DNA of 25,980 nucleotides, from the NCBI GenBank assembly GCA_964622775.1, contig CAZUSO010000041.1:1-25980 (forward strand), read 5' to 3'. Source of the DNA: CAZUSO01 sp964622775 (GTDB lineage: Bacteria > Bacteroidota > Bacteroidia > Chitinophagales > Chitinophagaceae). Positions 7,035 through 13,195 of this stretch are shown piece by piece (positions within the stretch are counted from its first letter, which is position 1; each line of letters starts with the position of its first letter). Below the pieces are notes generated by a model that saw nothing but the letters and a program-made list of their open reading frames with translations, did not search any database and was not told where the DNA came from. A program made the translations under genes and the position numbers.

Positions 7035-7469
7035 AATACCTGCTTTTAACAGGAAAGAAGCCAGAAGATATTTTTTCCATAAAAACAATGCCGATTATCC
7101 CTGCAAGTTATGGACGAGATAATGCTATTATAATGAAAGTGCGCGCTGTTCGGAATTTGCACAGCGCATCCCGAACTAATGATAAAACGGGGCTTCTAAT
7201 CCACTTCGGGTGTATCCCAAATTTCGTGCCTATGGTTGTTGGTACGGTAAAAATGTGGCATCATAAGACCTAAACTAAAATCATTCCGCTACGCTACATG
7301 ATTTTAATGGAGTGAAGAAATCTGCCGGGCGTGTTGTACGGTAGCGAAAAGAAAGAATACACTATTCACATTGGGCACACGGAAAAAGGAATTCATGCGC
7401 CAGCCTGAGATGCACCCTTTTCGCTATTTTACATTTTTACTTTTGACTCCGTTTACTTAACGTTGCCCG
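7035..7469. repeat. Intergenic spacer with a diverged member of the palindromic repeat family (about 7208-7417)
   Basis: No gene is seen. GGGTGTATCCCAAATT (7208-7223) is the dispersed end motif, and GAGATGCACCC (7407-7417) may be its degenerate inverted partner, giving a 210-bp element. The flanks do not show a target duplication. Inside is a hairpin TAAAATCAT/ATGATTTTA (7276-7284 and 7298-7306) with a 13-nt loop, the same layout as 4576-4608. A further small hairpin GCGCTGT/ACAGCGC lies at 7143-7167. Confidence 0.5.
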
Positions 7470-7952
7470 CTATTGTAACTGCACCGTAAAATCCAGGGTT
7501 TCCGGCGGAAAGCACATTTGCTCGTTGCAGGTCTGAAAATCTACGCTGCCCGAAAGTGTTGCACCCGGCCTTAGTCCGGTTAGCAAGCGGCTGAATGTAA
7601 CATTCCTGTCGAAATACCGTACTGCACCGTCAATAAAATCATAGCTGCGCACCTGAGGCGCCATGCTTTCTTTCCAGTCTCCTGACCATTTGATATGCTC
7701 ATCTTCAATTGTGAAGTCGGTAGGAATCAGCGTGCCGTCGCCACCCGGATTGACGGACCACAGGTGAAAACCCGGTTTAATTTCGGCATGTGCCTGAAAC
7801 TCATAAGTTCCGGCATTTTTTTGCACTAAATCGAAAGTCCAGGTTACGGCTTTTTCCAGCTCATTTTCACCAATCACTTCCTCCTGAGCCACGGTAAGGC
7901 GGGGCAGTAAGCATAAAGTGATCAGCAGAAATGTTTTTGAGAACAATTGCAT
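7470..7952 (-). CDS. Periplasmic DsbD-alpha-like (N-terminal thiol:disulfide interchange) domain protein
   Basis: A 160-residue protein with a signal peptide (hydrophobic 6-17, likely cut after TVA, about residue 22). The rest is one immunoglobulin-like DsbD N-terminal domain: AEIKPGFHLWSVNPGG early and VDFQTCNEQMCFPPETLDF at the end, with the redox pair C142 and C147. In full DsbD this domain passes electrons from the membrane part to periplasmic partners. Here the membrane and thioredoxin domains are missing, and no frame next to it encodes them. It has its own -7 box and is preceded by the secG terminator, so it is a separate unit. It might serve as a free electron carrier or chaperone-like domain. 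Confidence 0.82.
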   Translation of the reverse strand: MQLFSKTFLLITLCLLPRLTVAQEEVIGENELEKAVTWTFDLVQKNAGTYEFQAHAEIKPGFHLWSVNPGGDGTLIPTDFTIEDEHIKWSGDWKESMAPQVRSYDFIDGAVRYFDRNVTFSRLLTGLRPGATLSGSVDFQTCNEQMCFPPETLDFTVQLQ

Positions 7953-7978
7953 AGGATATCTTGTTTATAATTTGCTTT

Positions 7979-7986
7979 CAAAGTTA
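7979..7986 (-). promoter_or_regulatory. -7 box TAACTTTG for the DsbD-alpha-like gene
   Basis: On the minus strand an exact TAnnTTTG match lies 26 bases before the ATG at 7952. A TTG at the expected -33 distance was not found. Confidence 0.5.
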
Positions 7987-8021
7987 AGAGAAATCAATAT
8001 TCGGATGCTGTTGCAAAAATG

Positions 8022-8057
8022 CAAAAAGCCCTTTCTGTCCGTTTAACAGAAAAGGCT
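8022..8057 (-). terminator. Terminator of the lptE-TPR-secG operon
   Basis: Read on the minus strand: AGCCTTTTCTGT (8057-8046) pairs with ACAGAAAGGGCT (8038-8027) at 11 of 12 positions over a 7-nt loop and runs into five T (8026-8022). It starts 19 bases after the secG stop. Confidence 0.85.
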
Positions 8058-8076
8058 CTTTACAAAAATCAATAAA

Positions 8077-8376
8077 TTATTGCTGAGGAGCAGTCGGCTG
8101 CTGAGCCGGTTGTTGTGTGCTTTGCGGCTCAGACTGGCGCGGGGTGCGCTGAATACCTAACGTAAATACCGATGCAATGCTTAGTACCGCAATGATCAGC
8201 ATCGTGTACCATGTACCTTTTTCCATAGCATCACCGGATTGCTTTACGCCCATTACCTGCGAGCCGATGCTTCCGAAGGCACCACTTAATCCGCCACCTT
8301 TCGGCTTTTGGATCAGGATGAAAAAGCCCAGCACCACACAAGCCAGCAGGATCAATATCATGATTAAATTAGTCAT
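8077..8376 (-). CDS. secG: Preprotein translocase subunit SecG
   Basis: 99 residues with the SecG layout: membrane helix at about 3-22, the conserved cytoplasmic loop (LIQKPKGGGLSGAFGS and GVKQSGDAMEKGTWY), a second helix at about 56-75, and a Gln/Pro-rich tail (about 82-99) as often seen in Bacteroidota. It assists SecYE in moving proteins across the inner membrane. It is the last gene of a three-gene run: only 6 bases separate it from the TPR gene upstream, and a strong terminator follows. Confidence 0.95.
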   Translation of the reverse strand: MTNLIMILILLACVVLGFFILIQKPKGGGLSGAFGSIGSQVMGVKQSGDAMEKGTWYTMLIIAVLSIASVFTLGIQRTPRQSEPQSTQQPAQQPTAPQQ

Positions 8377-8382
8377 ATTGCT

Positions 8383-9147
8383 TTATATTTCTTTTTGCAG
8401 AACTTCAATTTTGTGTGCAAAATAAACGTTTTTTCCAGGATTCTGCAAACTTAATTTCTGATACATTTCTATAGCCTTCTGAATCTTTCCCTGCCGTGCA
8501 TAAACATCCGCAAGCGCTTCGCTCACCGTGTCTTCCTGCGGGGCAATGGAGTTTACAGCCATTTCAAAGACCTGATCGGGGATTTCTTCGTTTTCCTCTT
8601 CGATGGCAGCAGCCAGCTTCTGCCTGCGCAGCAAGGTTTGCAACGCCTTTTGATCCGCCTCTTCTTCTTTTGCCTTTCGTGTTTTGTTGTGAAGATAGGT
8701 CAGCCATTCCGAGAAGCTCATCATCACCATGAGCGACTGATTATCCTTTCCGGAGTCTGAATCAGTAACAGGAGAAAGATGCTTTAAATCGGGTATTTCA
8801 GTTGATATATTAATGCCTTCATTCCGGAAATAATCCGTTGCACTAACCGGTGGTAATAACTGATCCTCTATATTTTCCGGCTTCTTCTGAGCTTCAGGTA
8901 CATCTTCAACAAGATCGGAACTCTGATCCTGATTCGTCAACCATTCCTGTAGCAATATAGGATTCACCGCGTAAAGTTGTCGTAGTTGCATCTGCGCCTC
9001 GCGCTCTGTAGCATGGAACAACAGGAGATATGGGAAAAGGCCACAGTGAGGATATTCCATAGCGGTCATTCTCAAAGCCTCCGTTGCCCCCTCCTCCATC
9101 TGACCGGGACGTTTCAGCCATTTCGATATGTTTTCAGTTGTAATCAA
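8383..9147 (-). CDS. TPR-containing protein of the lptE-secG operon
   Basis: 254 residues. The frame starts with TTG; an in-frame stop lies 12 bases upstream, and the next ATG is 16 codons later. I keep the TTG because MITTENISKWLKRP resembles the N-terminus of related Bacteroidota proteins. There is no signal peptide. The middle is charged and probably loosely folded (about 80-185). The C-terminus (about 205-250) is a TPR-like helical pair: SEALADVYARQGKIQKAIEMYQKLSLQNPGKNVYF. It lies between lptE (30 bases away) and secG (6 bases away), an order often seen in Bacteroidota. The role is unknown; the TPR suggests a scaffold for protein contacts near the envelope machinery. Confidence 0.8.
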   Translation of the reverse strand: MITTENISKWLKRPGQMEEGATEALRMTAMEYPHCGLFPYLLLFHATEREAQMQLRQLYAVNPILLQEWLTNQDQSSDLVEDVPEAQKKPENIEDQLLPPVSATDYFRNEGINISTEIPDLKHLSPVTDSDSGKDNQSLMVMMSFSEWLTYLHNKTRKAKEEEADQKALQTLLRRQKLAAAIEEENEEIPDQVFEMAVNSIAPQEDTVSEALADVYARQGKIQKAIEMYQKLSLQNPGKNVYFAHKIEVLQKEI

Positions 9148-9177
9148 GGCTAACAGCTACTTTATGTATTAAACGGA

Positions 9178-9678
9178 TTACCAATTTACAAAGGCTTTAT
9201 TGAAAATATCTTCAGCAAGCTGAGTGCCAATCTCCACAATTAAAGAAGTTTCTACTGATTGCAATTGCTGACTGGCATCGAAATCAGCAAACCTGCTGAA
9301 GCTCTGTCTGAAATCTGCCTTAGGGTTTTTCCGGTTTGAGAATCTGATTTCCAGCGTTATCGTCAGCCTGTTGGTAGCGGTTGCAGCCGAGTTTTCCACA
9401 CCGGCTATACTGACATTGTAGCCGGTGATAGTGCCTGTGATGTCGTAGTCCGCATCATCCGAATTTACCGGAGCCAGGCCGGTCTGAGAGATAATACGGG
9501 TTCTGATCTTTTCACTTAATGTAGAAGCCAGTGTAGGCACGATATTCATCGCCCTGTTTTCGAAAGGATGCACATTAATAGTCTTGCCTTCAATAGCTGC
9601 CCCCGTAAAACTATAGCAGCCCGAAAAAGCCAGCAATCCGGCAAAGACAACAAAAAATAAGCCTGAACGGAATTTCAT
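9178..9678 (-). CDS. lptE: LPS-assembly lipoprotein LptE
   Basis: A 166-residue lipoprotein: hydrophobic segment 7-18 and lipobox with Cys21 (FSGC), followed by YSFTGAAIEGKTINVHPFENRA, the start typical of Bacteroidota LptE. The mature domain is alpha/beta (TLASTLSEKIRTRIISQTGLAPV; DYDITGTITGYNVS) and ends with the helix IGTQLAEDIFNKAFVNW. LptE plugs and supports LptD, the outer-membrane LPS inserter. It is first in the operon with the TPR protein and SecG. A near -7 box lies directly upstream. Confidence 0.92.
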   Translation of the reverse strand: MKFRSGLFFVVFAGLLAFSGCYSFTGAAIEGKTINVHPFENRAMNIVPTLASTLSEKIRTRIISQTGLAPVNSDDADYDITGTITGYNVSIAGVENSAATATNRLTITLEIRFSNRKNPKADFRQSFSRFADFDASQQLQSVETSLIVEIGTQLAEDIFNKAFVNW

Positions 9679-9688
9679 AATTATGGAG

Positions 9689-9696
9689 CGAAATTA
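9689..9696 (-). promoter_or_regulatory. Possible -7 box TAATTTCG for the lptE operon
   Basis: On the minus strand a one-mismatch version of TAnnTTTG stands 10 bases before the lptE ATG. The short leader and the mismatch make it tentative. Confidence 0.3.
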
Positions 9697-10104
9697 AGAA
9701 AAATCAGTCATGCCCGGAATAATGACTCAAAATAGTACGAGAGTAGTTTCCGGGAGGGCGGCCGGAGAATGATGGAAAACGGGAGGGTGCATCCTAAATT
9801 GCCGCATTATAATATGGCATCATACTATTTTCATCATTGCTTTCCTTTTTTTGTCATCGGCTGCTAACGACAAGGATTCAAATCAATCAGGTTATAAAAA
9901 TTTTACTGGTTTTCAGCTTCCGTTTTGTTGTTGTTGAAAACAACACAAGGGTGGAATTCGGATTACCCCGTCCTTGCAAGTCTCTGAAACGGGATACAAA
10001 TCATGGTTTATCCGTTTTCTCGATGCGCTACGTTAGCGTTCCAAACAGCAAAACATGTTGAAAATTTTTCATTATCAAATTATACCAATGAGGATACCCC
10101 CCGA
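9697..10104. other. Intergenic spacer between lptE and the DUF4294 gene, with one dispersed motif
   Basis: No gene is supported. GGGTGCATCCTAAATT (9785-9800) is a copy of the dispersed 16-bp motif. A bulged hairpin joins GAAACGGGATA (9986-9996) and TATCCGTTTT (about 10009-10018). CGCTA/TAGCG (about 10025-10037) forms a short stem, and AAAATTTTTCATTATCAAATT near 10059 resembles 21391-21411. The gene at 10105 ends here and converges on nothing, as its neighbour lptE also runs on the minus strand. No clear terminator with a T run was found. Confidence 0.4.
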
Positions 10105-10749
10105 TTATGGCACCTGTATGGCTGTCTTCATTTGATACTGATAATAATCTTTGGCTTCAATCTCCTGAACTATGGCTTCAATTTGTTTGTCAGCACCGTA
10201 AGGTTCATACTGGGTCTTCAGATTGTTGTCAAAGAGGGAGGCAACGGTTTGAGAAATCCGCGCATTAAACCCGCCCCGTAATTCTTTAATGATGCTGTAG
10301 CAATCACGGCCGGTTTGCCGGTTGATTAGTTTTACCAGGATAACGCCCTGTGTCATCGTCAGATCCTGAAGCTCATTCTTGAACCGGGCTTTCATCTCAT
10401 TCTCCTTAATCTTCAGATAAGCCTTTCTTTCCCTTTTGGTTCGCCTTTTGGCCAGTTCCTGATCTACGTCCTGTAAAACATAAGCTGCCGTGACGGCGTA
10501 GGGATATACCTTCATAACATTATACCGGAGCCGGTTATAGTCCGCCTTTTGCAGGGCATTCATCCGGGAGCGGGCATAGATACGCACCTCAGGAAGCCAC
10601 ACTAAAGGAAAGGTGTCCCGGCCGACTACTACGGCATAATATATATTAGGATCAGATGTGCCGGATTGGGGTTGTGCATGGGCGTTTACAGTAATCAGGC
10701 TGATCAATGCGGGGAGAAAAAGCAGGAACAACAATCTTATTTTCTTCAT
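10105..10749 (-). CDS. DUF4294-family exported protein
   Basis: About 214 residues from the ATG at 10749; a second ATG three codons upstream (10758) is possible. A signal peptide covers about 1-26 (hydrophobic core LLFLLFLPALISLI, cut after AHA). The mature part matches the DUF4294 pattern as I know it: YYAVVVGRDTFPLVWLPEV, the block RMNALQKADYNRLRYNVMKVYPYA, then a basic helical region (LAKRRTKRERKAYLKIKENE) and NRQTGRDCYSIIKELRGGFNARISQTVASLFDNNLK. The family is widespread in Bacteroidota and has no known function. It is divergent from uracil phosphoribosyltransferase, with 157 bases between starts. Confidence 0.85.
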   Translation of the reverse strand: MKKIRLLFLLFLPALISLITVNAHAQPQSGTSDPNIYYAVVVGRDTFPLVWLPEVRIYARSRMNALQKADYNRLRYNVMKVYPYAVTAAYVLQDVDQELAKRRTKRERKAYLKIKENEMKARFKNELQDLTMTQGVILVKLINRQTGRDCYSIIKELRGGFNARISQTVASLFDNNLKTQYEPYGADKQIEAIVQEIEAKDYYQYQMKTAIQVP

Positions 10750-10872
10750 AAACACCATACAATTGACTGTAAATTTCAGGAATAATTACCAACTGCGGAA
10801 ATTTTAGATGAGCATGAACCCCAACAGTTTAAAAAACAGCTGCTCTTTTCATTAAAATAGAAAAATATTATT

Positions 10873-10897
10873 TAGTTTGCCTCCTCATTATAATGAG
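10873..10897 (+). promoter_or_regulatory. Promoter-like box and 14-bp perfect palindrome before upp
   Basis: TAGTTTG (10873-10879), a shortened -7-like box, is followed by the perfect palindrome CTCATTATAATGAG (10884-10897), whose end is 9 bases before the ATG at 10907. The palindrome would overlap the transcription start, a typical repressor site. The regulator is unknown. Confidence 0.4.
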
Positions 10898-10906
10898 TAA
10901 AACGTA

Positions 10907-11557
10907 ATGGTCATCAATCTTAGTGTAAACAATTCCATCGTCAGTCAGTGGATGTCGGAGCTTCGCTCGGCGGATATCCAGCAAGATCGCTGGCGCTTTC
11001 GAAATAATATGGAGCGGTTTGGCATGATTGCAGCCTACGAAATCAGCAAACAACTTTCATACACCGAAAAAAATGTGGTGACGCCAATGGGAGAAATTCC
11101 GGTGAATGTCCTGTCGGCCCCTCCGGTTCTTGCTACCATTTTACGCGCAGGTATTCCGCTGCATCAGGGCTTGCTGGAGGTATTTGACAGCGCCGACTGT
11201 GCTTTCATTGCTGCCTACCGTAAGCATCACAGGGATGGCTCTTTTGAGATTGAGCAAAATTATATCACCTGTCCTGCGTTAAAGAGAAGAGTGCTGATTG
11301 TTGCCGATCCCATGCTGGCCACAGGTGCTTCGCTCATACTGGCTTTGGAAACATTACTGGGATATGGTCATCCGGAGCAGATTCATATTGTTTCCGCCAT
11401 TGCCTGTACGGAAGGGATTGAAAGTGTATTACGCAAATTCCCGGATGTGACAATCTGGGTAGGGGATATTGACGATGAACTTACCGCCAAAGGATATATT
11501 GTACCCGGTTTGGGCGATGCCGGTGATTTATCTTTTGGCAGTAAAGAACAGAATTAG
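10907..11557 (+). CDS. upp: Uracil phosphoribosyltransferase
   Basis: A 216-residue cytosolic enzyme of pyrimidine salvage: uracil + PRPP gives UMP + PPi. Visible motifs are ATILRAGIPLHQGLLEVF (76-93), the PRPP loop VLIVADPMLATGASL (129-143) and the uracil-binding tail KGYIVPGLGDAGDLSFG (195-211). Length fits the family (about 208-216). Two positions differ from the textbook form: ATGAS instead of ATGGS in the PRPP loop, and GDL instead of GDR near the end. Fold and role are secure; whether activity is changed is open. It is divergent from the DUF4294 gene and carries its own palindromic promoter region. Confidence 0.9.
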   Translation: MVINLSVNNSIVSQWMSELRSADIQQDRWRFRNNMERFGMIAAYEISKQLSYTEKNVVTPMGEIPVNVLSAPPVLATILRAGIPLHQGLLEVFDSADCAFIAAYRKHHRDGSFEIEQNYITCPALKRRVLIVADPMLATGASLILALETLLGYGHPEQIHIVSAIACTEGIESVLRKFPDVTIWVGDIDDELTAKGYIVPGLGDAGDLSFGSKEQN

Positions 11558-11608
11558 CAGCCTGTAACCGGATGTAACAACCAACAAAAAATATTTTTTT
11601 ACCGTCTA

Positions 11609-11638
11609 TTGTATTATTACAGATATTGTTTTACTTTG
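11609..11638 (+). promoter_or_regulatory. Promoter of the PorP/SprF gene (TTG-N20-TACTTTG)
   Basis: TTG (11609-11611) and TACTTTG (11632-11638) are separated by 20 bases, the spacing of Bacteroidota -33/-7 promoters. The 5' leader would be about 35 nt before the ATG at 11679. Confidence 0.55.
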
Positions 11639-11678
11639 TGCCATCAATAAGCACTTTTCGAAAAATCATAATTAAAAA

Positions 11679-12713
11679 ATGAAGAAATTATTACTCATTT
11701 CAATAGTTGCCGGATTGTCCATTGGTGCATCAGCTCAGGACGTGCATTTTTCCCAGTATTTCACCTCGCCGCTTACGCTGAACCCGGCTCAGACCGGTCT
11801 TATTGTTGGCGACTGGCGTGCGTCTGCTAATTTCCGGACTCAATGGTACAAAGTCTCTGACTATCCTTATATGAGCGGTACAGTCTCTTATGATATGCCG
11901 GTATTAAGGGGAAAACTACCGGAAGGCGATGCTGTGGGTGTCGGTTTATTATTCCTGTATGATAAATCCGGAACCGGCGGCCTTCAAAATATTACCGGCG
12001 GCCTTTCATTTGCTTATCATAAAGCGTTTGGCGCCCAAAAGCAGCATACTCTTTCGTTAGGCGTTCAGGGTTATTTTACACAAAAAAGTATCAACTTTGA
12101 CAAATTAGTGTTTGCCGATCAGCTTAATCCTGCAATGCCCGAAACTTATCTGCAAACTGCGGAAAGCTTTGGTAATGCGGATGTTTCTTACCCTGATTTC
12201 AATGCCGGCCTGATGTACACCGGACGTATTAATGAGCACTCCACCATGTATGCCGGATTTTCCTATTATCACATCTCTCAACCTGAAGAAAAATTCCTGA
12301 ACAGCGGAACTTCGGCTACGATCAATGCCCGCTATACCGGTTATCTGGGCGGTGCATTTGCCATGAATGATAATGTGGTTTTATATGCCAGCGGTCTTTA
12401 TCAAAAACAAGGTGGCGCTCAGGAAATACTGGTTGGAGGAGCTGTGGGTTTTGTACTGAATCCCATGCATGAAGATGATGTGAAAAATACGATCTTCTAC
12501 TTAGGTTCCTGGTATCGCTTTAATGATGCGATTGCGCCTTATGTAGGATTTGAGTTTTCAAAAATGCAAATCGGCCTGAGTTATGACGTGACCGTTTCCA
12601 AAGCACAGGCAATGACCAGCGGCCAGGGTGCATATGAGCTTTCCGTGATTTATAATGGTATGTTCAATAAAGTATTCCGTCCGAAATACAACTATGCTTG
12701 TCCAAAATTCTAA
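11679..12713 (+). CDS. PorP/SprF-family type IX secretion membrane protein
   Basis: 344 residues with a signal peptide (cut after ASA, about residue 19) and the family signature at the mature start: QDVHFSQYFTSPLTLNPAQTG. The rest is a 14-strand-like outer-membrane barrel with repeated Gly-aromatic strands (GVGLLFLYDKSGTGGLQNITGGLSFAY; INEHSTMYAGFSYYHIS). Family members are associated with the T9SS and gliding apparatus, in which PorP/SprF helps export or anchor specific cargo, such as SprB in Flavobacterium. Many paralogues occur per genome and often sit by large adhesins; none is adjacent here. It has its own promoter and terminator. The family call is secure; the cargo is unknown. Confidence 0.92.
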   Translation: MKKLLLISIVAGLSIGASAQDVHFSQYFTSPLTLNPAQTGLIVGDWRASANFRTQWYKVSDYPYMSGTVSYDMPVLRGKLPEGDAVGVGLLFLYDKSGTGGLQNITGGLSFAYHKAFGAQKQHTLSLGVQGYFTQKSINFDKLVFADQLNPAMPETYLQTAESFGNADVSYPDFNAGLMYTGRINEHSTMYAGFSYYHISQPEEKFLNSGTSATINARYTGYLGGAFAMNDNVVLYASGLYQKQGGAQEILVGGAVGFVLNPMHEDDVKNTIFYLGSWYRFNDAIAPYVGFEFSKMQIGLSYDVTVSKAQAMTSGQGAYELSVIYNGMFNKVFRPKYNYACPKF

Positions 12714-12752
12714 TAGCAATTAAGTTATAAATACAATTCAAAGAATAATGAA

Positions 12753-12782
12753 AAGGCTGCCCTTTCGGGCGGTCTTTTTTAT
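12753..12782 (+). terminator. Terminator of the PorP/SprF gene
   Basis: Stem AAGGCTGCCC/GGGCGGTCTT (12753-12762 and 12767-12776, two G-T pairs) with loop TTTC, followed by a T run. Confidence 0.85.
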
Positions 12783-12940
12783 GTTTTTTTAATGATGCCA
12801 GTGTGTTTCAATCTCAGTATATTTTCCCGGATGTATCCTGCCCTCTTTTCAATAGAAATTACAACCCGCTTTCCAATCCTGCCAGGAGCATATTGGTGGC
12901 TCGCCGGATAAATAGTCAGGGGAAATGCAGGATATAGACC

Positions 12941-13111
12941 AGGAAAACGCTTTTAGACTTTCTGCTGTGCTTTGTCATGGTTTTTGTTTTGCTTCGCAAC
13001 AAAAGCTCACAGCAAAACAAGGAGAACCCATACTTTATTATTCTCCGGGCAATAGCCCGGGGTTATTAACATTACACCTTTCGGGGCCATCCTGCTTAAA
13101 AGCATTTTCTT
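12941..13111. repeat. 171-bp MITE-like repeat, copy A (partner at 24102-24273)
   Basis: The ends AGGAAAACGCTTTTAG (12941-12956) and CTTAAAAGCATTTTCTT (13095-13111) are imperfect inverted copies. The interior aligns along its length with 24102-24273, with the best-conserved core TTTTGCTTCGCAACAAAA and CTTTATTA. An inner hairpin CCGGGC-AATA-GCCCGG (13045-13060) is perfect. No clear target duplication is seen. There is no coding potential worth calling. The remaining spacer 12783-12940 shows nothing else. Confidence 0.7.
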
Positions 13112-13154
13112 GGGGGACATAGAAACATTTTCTCTTTTTCTCAAATAATCAAAT

Positions 13155-13162
13155 TAATTTTG
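13155..13162 (+). promoter_or_regulatory. -7 box TAATTTTG for gcvP
   Basis: Exact TAnnTTTG 34 bases before the ATG at 13196. This box lies over the TTG at 13160, where the open frame could also begin, and so argues for the ATG at 13196 as the real start. No glycine riboswitch was recognised in the leader, which is too short for one. Confidence 0.55.
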
Positions 13163-13195
13163 CACCTTCTTTTATTTTTTCATCATATTATTGAT

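Noticed and set aside
7208..7417. Full element with target duplication like that at 4406-4677
   Set aside because: The right end is degenerate and the flanks (TCCACTTC and TTTTCGCT) do not match, so only a diverged relative is claimed.
9837..10281. Plus-strand frames between lptE and the DUF4294 gene
   Set aside because: They consist of repeat-like AT-rich spacer or lie opposite the DUF4294 gene; no domain or start signal.
12925..13122. 65-codon frame in the spacer before gcvP
   Set aside because: It coincides with repeat copy A; copy B does not keep the frame.
13112..13195. Glycine riboswitch before gcvP
   Set aside because: The leader after the -7 box is only about 30 nt, and the upstream sequence is a repeat; no paired aptamer was found.
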